From assembly GCF_030733265.1 (NCBI RefSeq), contig NZ_JASHJI010000001.1:372001-436000 (forward strand): a stretch of DNA of 64,000 bases. Direction: 5' to 3'. The notes beneath the pieces were generated by a model that saw only the letters and a list, made by a program, of their open reading frames with translations, did not search any database and had not been told where the DNA came from. Source of the DNA: Roseibium sp. MMSF_3412 (GTDB lineage: Bacteria > Pseudomonadota > Alphaproteobacteria > Rhizobiales > Stappiaceae). Positions 29,699 through 37,170 of the stretch are shown piece by piece. The first letter of the stretch is position 1; each line of letters begins with the position of its first letter. A program made the translations under genes and the position numbers.

Positions 29699-29776
29699 AT
29701 CGTCCTCCGGTTCGGTTGCACCCCAACCTACAACCGCAAGCCTAAAAGCTGTATTAACGCAACGGAAGTCGATGTG

Positions 29777-30688
29777 CTACTGGCCGGCCAGGCGAGACCG
29801 GATACTGAGGAAGTCACGCCAGGACAGGCGTTTCTCGAGCGGGCTGCGCAGCAGGTATGCCGGATGGTAGGTGGCGACCGCCGCGATCTCCCGGTCCGCA
29901 AGCGTGTAATTCATCCATCGGCCGCGCATCTTGCGAATACCGTCCTGCACGCCAAGCAGGTTCTTTGCGGAAGCCGCCCCGAGGAACACCAGCACATCCG
30001 GGTTGACCAGTTCGATCTGCCGTTTGATGAAAGGTTTGCAGATCTCGGTTTCCTGAGGCGTCGGCGTTCGGTTTCCCGGCGGGCGCCAGGGAACGACGTT
30101 GGCAATGTAGGCTGCTTCCCGGTCCAGTCCGATCGCCGTCAGCATGCGGTCGAGCAATTGTCCGGAGCGGCCTACAAATGGTTTTCCCTGAAGGTCTTCC
30201 TCCCGCCCTGGCGCTTCACCGACAAGCATCAGCCGGGCTTCCGGATTGCCGTCGCCGAACACCAGCGTCTTGGCGGTCAGCTTGAGATTGCAGCCTTCAA
30301 ACGTCTCCAGGCAGGCTTTCAGATCAGCCAGCGATGCAGCAGATGCGGCAAGATCCCGCGCCGAAGCGATCATTTCCCGGTCCGGCACGACCGCTGCCTG
30401 TGCCGAAGCAGGCTGATGCGACTGTGCGGGCTGCTGCGACGGCGCAGCGGGCTGTTGCCGCGGCGTACTCGCGGCCGCGACGTCTTCAGACGCCTGCGAC
30501 TGCGCCGAACCTCCTGCTTTGTGAGATGGCCGTGCGTGCGAAACCGCCTGATGACGGTGCGCCGCCTGGCGCACGCTCGCCGCCGCCCAATCGACAGGTT
30601 CGTCGCCCAGAAAACAGTCGACGCCCGCGCTGCGGTAGAATTCCAGCAGGCTTTCGATCTCTTTCAGATGGTCTTGGGAATTTTGCAA
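29777..30688 (-). CDS. uracil-DNA glycosylase, family 4-like, with altered Fe-S ligands
   Basis: A 303-aa protein. About 100 residues of Ala/Gln/Ser/His-rich linker precede the glycosylase domain: GEAPGREEDLQGKPFVGRSGQLLDRM (motif 1), NRTPTPQE, and HPAYLLR (motif 2). It should remove uracil from DNA. Family 4 enzymes normally hold a [4Fe-4S] cluster through C-x2-C, KCRPP and a fourth Cys. Here the first pair reads FEGC, KCRPP reads PWRPP, and only two of the four cysteines remain. Folding without the cluster is therefore likely. Confidence 0.85.
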   Translation of the reverse strand: MQNSQDHLKEIESLLEFYRSAGVDCFLGDEPVDWAAASVRQAAHRHQAVSHARPSHKAGGSAQSQASEDVAAASTPRQQPAAPSQQPAQSHQPASAQAAVVPDREMIASARDLAASAASLADLKACLETFEGCNLKLTAKTLVFGDGNPEARLMLVGEAPGREEDLQGKPFVGRSGQLLDRMLTAIGLDREAAYIANVVPWRPPGNRTPTPQETEICKPFIKRQIELVNPDVLVFLGAASAKNLLGVQDGIRKMRGRWMNYTLADREIAAVATYHPAYLLRSPLEKRLSWRDFLSIRSRLAGQ

Positions 30689-30843
30689 GTAACGGCCTCC
30701 AGAGCCGAATTCTAGTCAGCTGGCCGCCGCTTACAAGCACTGAGGTGGCGCAGGGTGGCAGAACCCCCAGGCTTCCTGTACTTCATGCGCTTCATCGAAG
30801 GAATGAAACTCACTTTACTCTTACGTAAACGTAAATCTTTTTC

Positions 30844-30872
30844 TTGACGCCCATGCGCGCCTTTGGTCTATC
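30844..30872 (+). promoter_or_regulatory. sigma-70 type promoter for ETF-QO
   Basis: TTGACG (30844-30849) and TCTATC (30867-30872) separated by 17 bases, with C before the -35, fit the alphaproteobacterial housekeeping promoter. The start would be near 30879, leaving a leader of about 120 bases. The remaining divergent region (30689-30999) shows nothing else clear. Confidence 0.5.
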
Positions 30873-30999
30873 TGGGCGAAATTCGACAAATTTAGGGCCG
30901 GAATTCGCTAACAGAATTGAAAAATGTCGTGTATTGCGCTGCAAAATGCTGCAAACAGGGCACTCGGGATGAGGCCTTGCCGGCTTGAGGGAGAAAAAA

Positions 31000-32676
31000 A
31001 TGAGCGAACAAGACGAGCTTGGTGAACGCGAGAGCATGGACGTCGACGTCGTGATCATCGGCGCGGGACCGGCCGGTCTTGCTGCCGCGATACGGCTCAA
31101 GCAGATCGCCAACGACAAGGGCGAGGAGCTCAGCATCGTCGTACTGGAAAAAGGGTCCGAAGTCGGTGCACATATCCTGTCCGGCGCTGTGATCGATCCG
31201 ATCGCGCTGGACCAGTTGCTGCCCGACTGGCGCGAAGAGGACAGCCCGATCAAGACGGCCGTGACAGACGACCATTTCCTGGTGCTCGGACCGGCCGGAT
31301 CCGCACGTCTTCCGAACATGTTCATGCCGAAACTGATGAACAATCACGGCAACTACATTGTATCTCTCGGGAACGTCTGCCGCTGGCTTGCCGAGAAGGC
31401 CGAAGCGCTCGGCGTCGAGATCTACCCGGGCTTTGCCGCCGCCGAACTGCTTTACGACGGAGACGGCAGGGTCGTTGGTGTTGCGACCGGCGACATGGGT
31501 ATCGGCCGCGACGGCAAGCCGAATGCAATGTTCACCCGCGGTATGGAACTGCGCGGCAAATACACGCTCATCGGCGAAGGTGCCCGCGGATCCCTGGCAA
31601 AGCAGCTCATCGAGAAGTTCGACCTCGACAAGGACAGTGACGTTCCGAAATTCGGGATCGGTATCAAGGAACTGTGGCAGGTGGCCCCCGAAAAGCACAA
31701 GCTCGGCCTTGTGCAGCACTCCTTCGGCTGGCCGCTTGACGGGAAAACCGGCGGCGGATCATTCCTGTATCACCTGGAAGACAACCAGGTCGCCGTCGGG
31801 TTCGTGGTTCATTTGAACTACGAGAACCCCTGGCTTTCTCCCTTTGACGAATTCCAGCGCTTCAAGACCCACCCGGCGATCCGCGACACGTTCGAGGGCG
31901 GAAAACGGATCTCCTATGGTGCACGTGCCATCACCGAAGGCGGGTACCAGTCCGTGCCGAAACTGTCTTTCCCCGGCGGTCTGCTGATGGGATGCTCGGC
32001 GGGGTTTGTAAACGTTCCGCGCATCAAGGGTTCGCACAACGCAATGCTCTCCGGCATGCTGGCCGCAGAAGAGGTCATGGCGGCCATTGGACGCGGCGAA
32101 GCGCATACCGAACTCACCAATTACGACACGGCCTGGCGCAACAGTCCGATCGGTGAGGACCTCAAGAAGGTGCGCAACGCGAAACCGCTCTGGTCGAAAT
32201 TCGGCACCTGGCTGGGCATCGGTCTTGGCGGTCTCGACATGTGGACGAATGAATTGTTCGGCTTCTCCTTCTTTGGCACGATGAAGCATGGCAAGCGCGA
32301 TTCAGAGACGCTGAAACCGGCCAAGGACTGCAAGAAGATCGACTATCCGAAACCGGATGGCGTTGTTTCCTTCGACAAGCTTTCCTCCGTGTTCCTGTCC
32401 AACACGAACCACGAGGAAGACCAGCCGATCCATCTGAAAGTCAGCGACCTGGCCGTTCAGAAATCCTCCGAACACGATGTGTTCGCCGGTCCGTCGAACC
32501 GGTACTGCCCGGCCGGCGTTTACGAGTGGGTCGAGGAAGGTGAGGACGCGCCCCGGTTCCAGATCAATTCGCAGAACTGCGTGCACTGCAAGACCTGCGA
32601 CATCAAGGATCCGAACCGCAATATCACCTGGACGGTTCCGGAAGGGGCTGGCGGACCGAACTATCCGAACATGTAA
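31000..32676 (+). CDS. electron transfer flavoprotein-ubiquinone oxidoreductase
   Basis: A 558-aa membrane-associated flavoprotein that passes electrons from ETF (fatty acid and amino acid oxidation) to ubiquinone. N-terminal FAD motif DVVIIGAGPAGLAAAIRL; VLEKGSEVGAHILSGAVIDP; the quinone/FAD region GGYQSVPKLSFPGGLLMGCSAGFVNVPRIKGSHNAMLSGMLAAE. The C-terminal [4Fe-4S] cysteines are CPAGVYEW and NCVHCKTCDIKDP. GAGG before the ATG at 31000 sets the start. Two hairpins follow the stop. Confidence 0.97.
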   Translation: MSEQDELGERESMDVDVVIIGAGPAGLAAAIRLKQIANDKGEELSIVVLEKGSEVGAHILSGAVIDPIALDQLLPDWREEDSPIKTAVTDDHFLVLGPAGSARLPNMFMPKLMNNHGNYIVSLGNVCRWLAEKAEALGVEIYPGFAAAELLYDGDGRVVGVATGDMGIGRDGKPNAMFTRGMELRGKYTLIGEGARGSLAKQLIEKFDLDKDSDVPKFGIGIKELWQVAPEKHKLGLVQHSFGWPLDGKTGGGSFLYHLEDNQVAVGFVVHLNYENPWLSPFDEFQRFKTHPAIRDTFEGGKRISYGARAITEGGYQSVPKLSFPGGLLMGCSAGFVNVPRIKGSHNAMLSGMLAAEEVMAAIGRGEAHTELTNYDTAWRNSPIGEDLKKVRNAKPLWSKFGTWLGIGLGGLDMWTNELFGFSFFGTMKHGKRDSETLKPAKDCKKIDYPKPDGVVSFDKLSSVFLSNTNHEEDQPIHLKVSDLAVQKSSEHDVFAGPSNRYCPAGVYEWVEEGEDAPRFQINSQNCVHCKTCDIKDPNRNITWTVPEGAGGPNYPNM

Positions 32677-32711
32677 ACCTTGATACGAATACGCCGATCA
32701 CGGCACAGGAT

Positions 32712-32739
32712 TGCAACGGCTTCGGCCGTTGCATGTCTT
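32712..32739 (+). terminator. hairpin terminator after ETF-QO
   Basis: A perfect 9-bp stem TGCAACGGC (32712-32720) / GCCGTTGCA (32725-32733) with a TTCG tetraloop, followed by TGTCTTT. It is 35 bases past the ETF-QO stop. The U-run is short and interrupted. Confidence 0.6.
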
Positions 32740-32806
32740 TCGTAGCGCGCAAAGGGCGCAGAGACGTCCGAGGGACAAGAAATCGCAAAACCGGTTTCGG
32801 AAACAA

Positions 32807-32839
32807 ACAACGCCGGGAAGCAAAACTTCCCGGCGTTGT
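32807..32839. terminator. 14-bp perfect inverted repeat
   Basis: ACAACGCCGGGAAG (32807-32820), loop CAAAA, then its exact complement (32826-32839). The stem is very stable. No U-run follows on the plus strand beyond CGTCTTG; on the minus strand it is followed by TTGTTTCC. It could be a second-line terminator for ETF-QO or for a minus-strand transcript. Confidence 0.5.
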
Positions 32840-33004
32840 CGTCTTGTGGACGATGGGTTGTATCAGGCCGGTTAAAGTGGGGGTACCGGCCTGTTGCGGT
32901 TGTCAACCGCGCAAAACTGGAAGGCCGGACGTTCCAGACGTCCTGTTGTTGCGCGATCGCCCGCGCCACAAGGCCTGAACCGCCCTTGCAGGCGGTGATT
33001 TTTT
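32840..33004 (+). ncRNA. candidate structured small RNA ending in an intrinsic terminator
   Basis: There is no convincing coding frame, but there are several consecutive stems: a 9-bp hairpin CAGGCCGGT/ACCGGCCTG (32869-32898), GCGGTT/AACCGC just after it, and CTGGAA/TTCCAG. The stretch ends in ACCGCC (32979-32984), a 6-base loop, GGCGGT (32991-32996) and GATTTTTT, a standard plus-strand terminator. I do not recognise 6S, SRP, RNase P or tmRNA signatures. It may be an sRNA, or a 3' extension of the ETF-QO transcript. No promoter is evident. Confidence 0.35.
32979..33004 (+). terminator. intrinsic terminator, plus strand, no assigned gene
   Basis: A 6-bp GC-rich stem (32979-32984 / 32991-32996) with GATTTTTT after it. 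It is 300 bases beyond the ETF-QO stop and past two other hairpins. Confidence 0.65.
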
Positions 33005-33104
33005 GGGGGTCGAAGGTCCAGATGGAGCCAACGTGCACCGTTCCAGGTCTTTGCCCGGTTATTGGCTTCGGCTTTGTTAATCTTGGTTAACGATTGCCTC
33101 AGCG

Positions 33105-33545
33105 AGCGCCGACATATCTTCACCTTACGGAAACGTCAACCGTGAATTTCAACAAATAAGAACTTATTATAGTGTCAGCATCAAAATTTATACCAAATGG
33201 TCAATTTTCAATCTGAATCAGGCCTGCAGACAAAGCACTGTGATCATGTACACGGTACCTGCTCACAAGACCCGGCAACAATCACATGGGAAATTGATGC
33301 CGCTTTTTCTCATTATTTTCAGCTGCTTACGAATTTAATCCCGGCAAAAAGGCGTCATAAAAATTTTCTATACAACAATAGATTAAGAGTATGTTTTTTA
33401 CAATTCTTTGAAACTAAAGAACTTCTTGGCTTTGAGCTTGCACCGGTTCAATCAGGAGTTATCCCGAAAATTTAACCAACAGGAACAATTTTTCCCTAAC
33501 ACAATGTATTTTAATGCTTTTTTCGATATCCACATGCCGCCGCCC
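33105..33545. other. AT-rich island without a supported gene
   Basis: Base composition changes sharply here, with long A/T stretches unlike the rest of the window. A 92-codon frame at 33197-33475 has no ribosome site and no recognisable domain. Such AT-rich stretches can be silencer-bound regulatory DNA (MucR/Ros-like proteins) or remnants of transferred DNA. The flanking 1.2 kb (32677-33895) is otherwise only hairpins and the two RNA candidates. Confidence 0.5.
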
Positions 33546-33561
33546 CCGCAGCGAGTAGTGA

Positions 33562-33593
33562 TTGCAGTATTGGTTTCGTTAATCTAGTTTTAC
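33562..33593 (+). promoter_or_regulatory. weak promoter-like elements and near-consensus CtrA box
   Basis: TTGCAG (33562-33567), 17 bases, then TAGTTT (33585-33590). Overlapping it is TTAA-N7-TTAC (33579-33593), one base from the CtrA consensus TTAA-N7-TTAA. Either would feed the transcript that ends at 33873. Both are weak by themselves. Confidence 0.25.
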
Positions 33594-33596
33594 TTT

Positions 33597-33873
33597 TGAC
33601 GGGGGCATAGATGATTGATTTCCAGCATGTTTTGGGAATTTGGTCGTGCCATGTGCAGGATGACTGCACTCCCCGGTAAAATTGAAGATTCGGTTGCTCA
33701 GCAGCGCAATCGGGTACCTTGTGGGCAGGAAGTAGCAGCTTACCTCCGGATTGCGGCGGCGACGGATCGGGTCAGGTGTCTTTCTAAAGAACAGTCGGGA
33801 CAGCACGTTTTGTTCCGGCCCCCATCGACCACAAGGTCTGGCACCGGGAAGGCCACTTCCCGGTGCATTTTTT
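33597..33873 (+). ncRNA. candidate unannotated transcript with strong terminator
   Basis: A plus-strand terminator at 33841-33873 has no plus-strand gene in front of it. The only short frame with something like a ribosome site is 33611-33679 (22 codons after GGGGG), which I would not call. The transcript would end 23 bases before the 3' end of the minus-strand helicase gene, so read-through would be antisense to it. An sRNA is the simplest reading. Confidence 0.3.
33841..33873 (+). terminator. intrinsic terminator, plus strand
   Basis: An 11-bp perfect stem GCACCGGGAAG (33841-33851) / CTTCCCGGTGC (33856-33866), 4-base loop, then ATTTTTT. The U-run exists only in the plus direction, so it does not serve the minus-strand helicase gene. 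Confidence 0.8.
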
Positions 33874-33895
33874 CGACCATCCGAGCAGCAGTTTC

Positions 33896-35209
33896 TCAGG
33901 CAGCGCTTTTGCGGTTGCCCGACCTGCGCTGCTTTTGCGGCCGCGCGCCCGGGGTGTTGTCGTTGTGGTTCTTTGTCGACCGCTTGCGCGGCGGTTTCTT
34001 CGCAGCCGGCTTGTTGCCCCGGTTCTGCCCGCCCCGGTTCTGGCCGCCCCGCTTGGAACGGCCTGCTGCGGCCGACAGAGGCGGAACCTCCCCACCTGCA
34101 ACCGGAATGTCGACGCCGATCAGTTTCTCGATCTGGCGGAACAGCCCGATTTCCTCCGGCGCACACAGCGCAACGGCATCGCCGTCGGCACCGGCGCGTG
34201 CCGTTCGCCCGATCCGGTGAACATAGGCTTCCGCCACTTCCGGAAGTTCGAAATTGTAAACGTGGCTCACGCCCGGAATGTCGATCCCGCGCGCGGCGAC
34301 ATCGGTGGCAACGAGCACATTGATCTTGCCTTCGCGCAGATCGCGGATTGCGCGGTCGCGCTGGTTCTGGCTCTTGTTTCCATGAATGGAACCCGCCGCA
34401 AGGCCTTTCTGCGAAAGCCTGCGCATCAGGCGTTCGGCCCCGTGCTTCGTCCGGCAGAACACAAGCGACATGCCGTCCGGGTTGGCTTTCAATTGTTGGA
34501 GCAGGAAGTCGCTCTTGGCCTTCTGATCCATGAAATGGACCGATTGCGTGACCTTGTCTGCCGTGCGTCCTGTCGGTGCCACTTCAACGCGTTCGGGATT
34601 GCGCAAATAGGATTTTGCGAGATCTTCGATCTGCTTCGGCATGGTTGCGGAAAAGAGCAGCGTCTGACGCTCGTCCCGCACCAGTCCGCTGATCCGGCGC
34701 AGGGCATGAATGAAGCCGAGGTCAAGCATCTGGTCGGCTTCGTCGAGCACGAGATAGGATGCCGTGCCGAGATCAACCGCCTTGCGGTCGACCAGGTCGA
34801 GCAAGCGCCCCGGAGTTGCGACGAGAATATCGGTCCCCCTGGACAAGCGCTTGATCTGCGCATTGATCGAGACGCCGCCGACAACGGAGGTCACCCTGAG
34901 CTGTGTCGACTTTAGGTAGGAGATCAGGTTCTTCGCGATCTGGTTCACGAGTTCACGGGTCGGCGCCAGAATGAGAGCACGGGTGCCGCCTTTCGGCGCA
35001 ACCTTTCCATCGGCAAGCAGACGGTCAATGAGCGGCAGGCCAAATGCCGCGGTCTTGCCGGTGCCGGTCTGTGCGAGACCAAGCAGGTCATGGCCCTTTA
35101 AAATCAGCGGAATCGCTTTTTCCTGGATCGGCGTTGGCGATGCGTAGCCGTTTTCCGCAACGGCCTTCAACAAACCGCCGGAAAGCCCCAGGTTCTGAAA
35201 ATCGGTCAA
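33896..35209 (-). CDS. DEAD-box ATP-dependent RNA helicase, RhlE-like
   Basis: A 437-aa helicase. Q motif (GYASPTPIQEKAIP), Walker A AQTGTGKT, PTRELVNQI, TPGRLLDL, VLDEADQMLDLGF, SATMP, and C-terminal VATDVAARGIDI and HRIGRTARAG. A basic, Gly/Asn-rich tail of about 75 residues follows. It unwinds structured RNA in ribosome assembly or mRNA decay, often in the cold. An ATG at 35215 is only one base from AAGGA; the TTG at 35209, with seven bases of spacing, fits better and gives the family-like N-terminus TDFQNLGLS. A good promoter lies about 250 bases upstream, giving a long leader. Confidence 0.93.
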   Translation of the reverse strand: MTDFQNLGLSGGLLKAVAENGYASPTPIQEKAIPLILKGHDLLGLAQTGTGKTAAFGLPLIDRLLADGKVAPKGGTRALILAPTRELVNQIAKNLISYLKSTQLRVTSVVGGVSINAQIKRLSRGTDILVATPGRLLDLVDRKAVDLGTASYLVLDEADQMLDLGFIHALRRISGLVRDERQTLLFSATMPKQIEDLAKSYLRNPERVEVAPTGRTADKVTQSVHFMDQKAKSDFLLQQLKANPDGMSLVFCRTKHGAERLMRRLSQKGLAAGSIHGNKSQNQRDRAIRDLREGKINVLVATDVAARGIDIPGVSHVYNFELPEVAEAYVHRIGRTARAGADGDAVALCAPEEIGLFRQIEKLIGVDIPVAGGEVPPLSAAAGRSKRGGQNRGGQNRGNKPAAKKPPRKRSTKNHNDNTPGARPQKQRRSGNRKSAA

Positions 35210-35462
35210 TATCATTTCCTTGTTGCGAGCATCAAAATGCTCTTGGTGCCGCAAGGCGTCTGCCTGCAGCATGGTATCGGTGCGCGGCAGCCGGGTCTCT
35301 CAGAACCGGCCCTTTGCCGCCAGACCCTCGCGTGACATGGGAACTGGTGAGCCTCTCATCAGGCTTCAAATCTTTGCAACTGGCGGGATTCGGGTCCAGG
35401 GACGGTGTTGTCACTGGTACGCGGACGTCCTGTCTGCTCACGCGGCAGCAATCGCAGTGCGG

Positions 35463-35491
35463 TATATCTGCTCGATAAGCCGAAATGTCAA
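35463..35491 (-). promoter_or_regulatory. sigma-70 promoter for the RhlE-like helicase
   Basis: On the minus strand TTGACA (35491-35486), 17 bases, GATATA (35468-35463). The predicted start near 35455 leaves a leader of roughly 245 bases before the helicase start, long as in cold-regulated helicase mRNAs. Nothing else is visible in 35210-35535. Confidence 0.6.
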
Positions 35492-35535
35492 GCGATGCCC
35501 GGTAACCGCGCACGCTCCCCAGAACCCGAAACCTG

Positions 35536-36654
35536 TCAGGGAACCAGGCGGATCAGCTGTCCGTCGTCACTGTCGGTGAGGACGTAAAGGTAACCGTCAG
35601 GCGCCTGGCGGACGTCTCTGATCCGCTCCCCCAGATCGCTCAGCAACTGTACTTCGGACACGATTTCATCACCGTCCAGGTCGAGCTTTGACAAGTGACG
35701 GCCACGCAGGGCTCCGACAAGCAGATCGCCCTGCCAGTCGGGATAGAGCTCACTGGTCACGAAGGCCATACCGGAAGGTGCGATGGACGGGTCCCAGTAG
35801 TGGATCGGTTGTTCCATGCCCGCCTTTTCCGTTCCTTCGCCGATCTTGCCGCCGGAATAGTAGCGCCCATAGGAAATGACAGGCCAGCCATAGTTCTTGC
35901 CGGCTTCGGGAATGTTGATCTCATCTCCACCGCGGGCACCGTGCTCCACCGTCCAAAGCACGCCCGTTGCCGGGTTGATCGCAGCGCTCTGCGGGTTCCG
36001 GTGTCCGATCGACCAGATTTCCGGCTTGTGACCGGCTTCTTCCTGGAACGGATTTCCCGCTGCCGGTTGACCGTCCGGCGTCAGCCGCAGAACCGATCCG
36101 GTATGGTCCGATGCATCCTGAGACCGTGGGCCGTCACCCCGGTCTCCAAGCGTCATGAACAGAGCGCCGTCCTGCGCAAAGGCAAGCCGGGAACCGAAAT
36201 GCCGTCCACCATAGGCGCGGTTGTTCGCCCGGAAGATTGTCTCGCCATCCTGCAGCCGGTATCCGTTTCCGTCTTCGGCCAGCGTTGCGCGGTAGAGCGA
36301 CGTTCCGGCTCCCTCCGGTGAACCTTGCGAGAACGACAGGTAGATGGTCCGGTCCGTTTCGAAATCGGGACTGAGAACCACGTCGAGCAGTCCACCCTGC
36401 CCTTGTGCGAAGACTTCCGGAGTGCCTGGCACGACGCTCTGATCGCCGTCTGCGGAGACGAATTTCAAGAGGCCGTCCCGTTCGGTCACGAGAAAGCCAC
36501 CGCCCGGCAGAAAGACGACGCTCCAGGGATAGGACAACCCGCCGGTTACGGTTTCCAGATTAACCGAAGACTGTGCCGCAGCCGGCAACACGCCCAAAGG
36601 ACTGAGGGCCAGGAAAAGCGCTGCTGCAGAGGTGAGAAGACTGTTCCGCGTCAT
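35536..36654 (-). CDS. PQQ-type soluble aldose/sorbosone dehydrogenase-like protein
   Basis: A 372-aa secreted beta-propeller of the glucose/sorbosone dehydrogenase (YliI/Asd) family. A signal peptide occupies about residues 1-27 (MTRNSLLTSAAALFLALSP...AAA). Family marks are LSYPWSVVFLPGGGFLVTERDG, GQGGLLDVVLSPDF, GGRHFGSRLAFAQDGALFMTLGDRG, HRNPQSAAINP and EHGARGGDEIN. It likely oxidises sugars in the periplasm with PQQ; no PQQ synthesis genes are in view. The Met at 36654 is chosen because it starts the signal peptide directly. Confidence 0.88.
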   Translation of the reverse strand: MTRNSLLTSAAALFLALSPLGVLPAAAQSSVNLETVTGGLSYPWSVVFLPGGGFLVTERDGLLKFVSADGDQSVVPGTPEVFAQGQGGLLDVVLSPDFETDRTIYLSFSQGSPEGAGTSLYRATLAEDGNGYRLQDGETIFRANNRAYGGRHFGSRLAFAQDGALFMTLGDRGDGPRSQDASDHTGSVLRLTPDGQPAAGNPFQEEAGHKPEIWSIGHRNPQSAAINPATGVLWTVEHGARGGDEINIPEAGKNYGWPVISYGRYYSGGKIGEGTEKAGMEQPIHYWDPSIAPSGMAFVTSELYPDWQGDLLVGALRGRHLSKLDLDGDEIVSEVQLLSDLGERIRDVRQAPDGYLYVLTDSDDGQLIRLVP

Positions 36655-36749
36655 TGTTCGGGCTCCGTACCGAGAAAGTGATCCTGTCAACCTCCCCAAT
36701 ACCTAGGAACTCCCGCGCCGCTGAACAGTCATGCGTCAATTAAAAATCG

Positions 36750-37082
36750 TCAATCCGGCGTTGTGTCGGATCCGACCACGTCCCCGCGAAGCCGTTCCGA
36801 AATCACCTTTTTCTCGAATGCGATGTTCCAGTCGATCAGCGTGCGCCAGACCAGTTCCGCCTGCTCCGGATCCAGCGCGAGATCTCCGGCCCGGTCCCTG
36901 ATCGCGGAAATCATGCTCTCGATCCGCGTCCCGTCAAATGCTTCGTCCGGATGCTGTTTGAGGTCGGCCATGCGGCGCACATAGGTCTGCCGCTCGGCAA
37001 ACAACCGCACAAGCTCGCCGTCAAGCCGATCGATTTCAATGCGTATGTCCTGCTTTGTCAGACACTCGTCAGGCGTTTTCAA
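36750..37082 (-). CDS. chorismate mutase (AroQ class)
   Basis: A 110-aa all-helical AroQ-type chorismate mutase: IRIEIDRLDGELVRLFAERQTYVRRMADLKQ with the active-site Arg and Lys, then a second and third helix to WRTLIDWNIAFEKK. It converts chorismate to prephenate. The start is TTG at 37082 with GGAAG seven bases upstream; the longer frame from 37208 overlaps the malic enzyme gene and has no site. It lies 88 bases after maeB on the same strand. Confidence 0.88.
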   Translation of the reverse strand: MKTPDECLTKQDIRIEIDRLDGELVRLFAERQTYVRRMADLKQHPDEAFDGTRIESMISAIRDRAGDLALDPEQAELVWRTLIDWNIAFEKKVISERLRGDVVGSDTTPD

Positions 37083-37170
37083 TTTTGTCTTCCGGTTTAA
37101 CAGACCAGTCGGCGAGCAGAGGCGCGCCCCATGCCCGGTTGGAAAAACAAGGTGACCGCCGGGGTTCGGA

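Noticed and set aside
32840..33004. Assignment of this region to 6S RNA or SRP RNA
   Set aside because: It lacks the SRP GGAAG/AGCA core and I could not fold a 6S-like central bubble; left as an unassigned candidate.
33076..33090. TTAA...TTAA pair as a CtrA box
   Set aside because: The spacing is 6, not 7, so it does not meet the consensus.
33197..33475. A 92-codon frame in the AT-rich island
   Set aside because: No ribosome site, no recognisable domain, and odd composition; it may simply reflect few GC-rich stops in AT-rich DNA.
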